A stretch of DNA of 6,820 bases from Polyangiaceae bacterium. Lineage in GTDB: Bacteria > Myxococcota > Polyangia > Polyangiales > Polyangiaceae. The translations under genes and the position numbers were made by a program. The stretch spans positions 1-6,820 of the forward strand of contig JAICTU010000483.1 in the NCBI GenBank assembly GCA_025936205.1, in the 5' to 3' direction. The notes beneath the pieces are model-generated. The model saw nothing but the letters and a program-made list of their open reading frames with translations, did not search any database and was not told the DNA's origin. Each line of letters begins with the position of its first letter. Position 1 is the first letter of the stretch. Shown here piece by piece: positions 5,651 through 6,820 of the stretch.

Positions 5651-6424
5651 ATGTCTGGTGACGATGACACCTGGCTGAAAAAGTTCAGCGCATCGCTGCC
5701 GGGTAGCTACCGCAATCGCTACGGCACGGAGGAAATCCGCCAGCACGCGTCGATCGCTCGCGCCCGCGGCACTCAGCCGGCACGCGTGGGCGTGGTCCCG
5801 GTGGAGGGCGACGGCCTCGGGATCTGCGTGGTGGCGAAGGACGCGCCCGGGCTGTTCTCGAACATCGCGGCCGCGCTGCGCTTGCAGGGCTTCGACATCG
5901 TGCACGCCGAGGCCTATACGCGCCGGCTCGATACGGGCGAGCGCGAGGTCCTGGACCTGTTCCGTCTGCAAGTTCAGCAGGGCCGTGCCGTGGATACCTC
6001 CGCCGCCACGGACATCGCGGCGAACATCTCGCTGACGTTGCACGAGCTTCTGGCGGGCAAGCTCGACCCCTCGCAGGCGCTGCCCGCGCCTCAGCCCGAG
6101 CCCCTCGGCACCTTCCACGACACGCGAGTGCGCTTCATCGAAGGCGAAGATGGCGCTCTCTCCACGCTGGAGGTGGAGACGGACGATCGCTCGGGCCTCC
6201 TGCTCACGCTGGCGCGCGCCCTCTCGAGCCAGAAGGTCAGCGTGGAACGCTCCGAGGTGCGCACGCTCAACTCGCGCGTGCTCGACCGCTTCACACTCGC
6301 CGAGCACGACGGGTCGCCGATCAGTGACGCCCGGCGTTTGAACATTCAGGTGGCAGTGATCAGTGCCATCGAATCGTTGGCCTGGACGCCGCGTCCCTCC
6401 CAGCGCCCCCCGGTCGTCAATTAG
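5651..6424 (+). CDS. Stand-alone tandem ACT-domain protein, GlnD C-terminus-like
   Basis: A 257-residue soluble protein with two ACT domains. ACT1 spans about 55-130: GLGICVVAKDAPGLFSNIAAALRLQ then GFDIVHAEAYTRRLDTGE. ACT2 spans about 158-245: STLEVETDDRSGLLLTLARAL then SSQKVSVERSEVRTLNSRVLDRF. The D-x-PGLF-x-x-I-A and DRSGLL-x-x-LARAL signatures match the paired ACT domains at the end of GlnD, the uridylyltransferase that modifies PII protein and senses glutamine. The N-terminal LPGSYRNRYGTEEIRQHASIA (about 16-36) also resembles the helical segment that precedes the ACT pair in GlnD. The nucleotidyltransferase and HD domains of GlnD (about 900 residues in total) are absent. I infer a ligand-binding regulator, perhaps of amino acids or nitrogen status; no catalytic domain is seen. 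The start is ATG 5651 because no other in-frame start is open. Confidence 0.88.
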   Translation: MSGDDDTWLKKFSASLPGSYRNRYGTEEIRQHASIARARGTQPARVGVVPVEGDGLGICVVAKDAPGLFSNIAAALRLQGFDIVHAEAYTRRLDTGEREVLDLFRLQVQQGRAVDTSAATDIAANISLTLHELLAGKLDPSQALPAPQPEPLGTFHDTRVRFIEGEDGALSTLEVETDDRSGLLLTLARALSSQKVSVERSEVRTLNSRVLDRFTLAEHDGSPISDARRLNIQVAVISAIESLAWTPRPSQRPPVVN

Positions 6425-6676
6425 CGATCGCGGTCCCACGAAGCTCGCTGCACGGCACCGGGTCCCTTTCGGCACTTCGAATCTGAAGTTCCAATGGAAA
6501 CCTCACGCGCCCTCCGCGAACCCCCTCCCGAGCGAGTGGATCGTTGCTGCGCGGGTCACCCGCCGCCGACCCTTCGCGAGCCCCGCGCCGGCGCGAGAGG
6601 CTCCGCGCTGCGCGGATACCAGGTCTCCAGGCACGCGCGCTCCTTCCACGCGCGTGCGGGCCGCGATCCCTGACCC
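6425..6676. other. Intergenic region between convergent genes
   Basis: These 252 bp follow the ACT gene and precede the stop of the beta-helix gene. I see no gene; the plus-strand open frame through it is Arg/Pro/Ala-rich and lacks any family signature. It contains a 6-bp hairpin (TCCGCG 6602-6607, CGCGGA 6611-6616) and the stronger hairpin at 6631-6657. Confidence 0.5.
6631..6657. terminator. Perfect 9-bp hairpin, candidate terminator for convergent genes
   Basis: GCACGCGCG (6631-6639) and CGCGCGTGC (6649-6657) form a perfect stem around a 9-nt loop. It lies 19 nt beyond the stop of the minus-strand beta-helix gene and about 207 nt after the ACT gene. There is no T-tract on either side, as with the other hairpins in the window. 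Confidence 0.5.
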
Positions 6677-6820
6677 CTATTCGATCGTCACGTGATCCAT
6701 GACGCTGCGCGTGTCCTCATGCATCGAGATGCCCGGCATCACGTTCCAGCCGCCGCCCGTGTTGTCGCGGAGCACCGAGTTCTCGATGCGCAGGGTGCCG
6801 CTGTGATCGTTGCTGACGAA
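6677..6820 (-). CDS. C-terminal fragment of a probable right-handed parallel beta-helix protein (partial)
   Basis: The minus strand is open from the right edge to a TAG at 6677-6679, giving the last 47 residues of a longer protein. It reads FVSNDHSGTLRIENSVLRDN, then TGGGWNVMPGISMHEDTR and SVMDHVTIE. The beta-strand rungs with Asn-rich turns (LRIENSVLRDN, SVMDHVTIE) are typical of right-handed parallel beta-helix (pectate-lyase-like) repeats in secreted or surface proteins. The D-H-S-G-T-L and PGISMH pattern is one I associate with terminal coils of such proteins, many of uncertain function. Export, substrate and full length cannot be judged because the start lies outside the window. The stop is followed by the hairpin at 6631-6657. 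Confidence 0.7.
   Translation of the reverse strand, partial: FVSNDHSGTLRIENSVLRDNTGGGWNVMPGISMHEDTRSVMDHVTIE

Noticed and set aside
5636..6475. 279-codon minus-strand open frame opposite the ACT gene
   Set aside because: It shows no recognisable motif, and the plus-strand frame encodes clear ACT signatures. It is the antisense shadow of GC-rich codon usage.
1449..6678. GACCCCT in three intergenic regions (1449-1455, 5589-5595, 6672-6678), considered as a 3'-end motif
   Set aside because: The same 7-mer also occurs inside the ACT coding region (6065-6071) and is short for such GC-rich sequence.
1..6820. CRISPR arrays, tRNA/rRNA genes, insertion-sequence ends, integrase or phage genes
   Set aside because: No regularly spaced repeats, no cloverleaf-like segment, no transposase or recombinase signature and no terminal inverted repeats with target duplication were seen.

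Overview
The window is a GC-rich, gene-dense stretch of bacterial chromosome. A lipoprotein with Gly/Ser-rich and Asp-Ala-Gly linkers, a membrane-anchored Hanks-type Ser/Thr kinase and secreted repeat-rich proteins point to a myxobacterium-like delta-proteobacterium (Myxococcota, perhaps a Polyangia member). This placement rests on protein style and composition, not on a marker gene. I see no rRNA, tRNA, CRISPR array, insertion sequence or phage gene.

Layout from left to right. (1) 21-212, minus strand: a decayed, frameshifted C-terminal scrap of a PhnB/3-demethylubiquinone-methyltransferase-like VOC protein. (2) 342-1325, plus: an intact YajO-type aldo/keto reductase. (3) 1465-1833, minus: a small intact VOC (glyoxalase-fold) protein that converges on the reductase, with a long hairpin between them. 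(4) 1834-1979: an upstream region with a perfect inverted repeat, shared with (5) 1980-3227, plus: a secreted beta-propeller lipoprotein. (6) 3217-4128, minus: type-2 orotidine-5'-phosphate decarboxylase (pyrF), overlapping the lipoprotein gene tail to tail by 11 bp. A perfect 13-bp hairpin lies inside the 3' end of pyrF. (7) 4224-5519, plus: a Ser/Thr protein kinase divergent from pyrF. (8) 5651-6424, plus: a stand-alone tandem-ACT protein resembling the C-terminal sensory end of GlnD. (9) 6677-6820, minus: the last 47 codons of a probable right-handed beta-helix protein that runs off the right edge.

Gene order alternates strand almost gene by gene, so there is little operon structure. The only same-strand neighbours are the kinase and the ACT protein, 131 bp apart. 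The genes do not form an obvious pathway. They mix housekeeping (pyrF), small-molecule metabolism (reductase, VOC protein), cell-surface proteins (lipoprotein, beta-helix) and signalling (kinase, ACT sensor).

Nothing here is convincingly a new multi-gene system. The points most worth following are the GlnD-like sensor lacking its enzyme domains, the terminator-like hairpin buried in pyrF coding sequence, the eroded VOC gene and the operator-like palindrome at 1878-1899.
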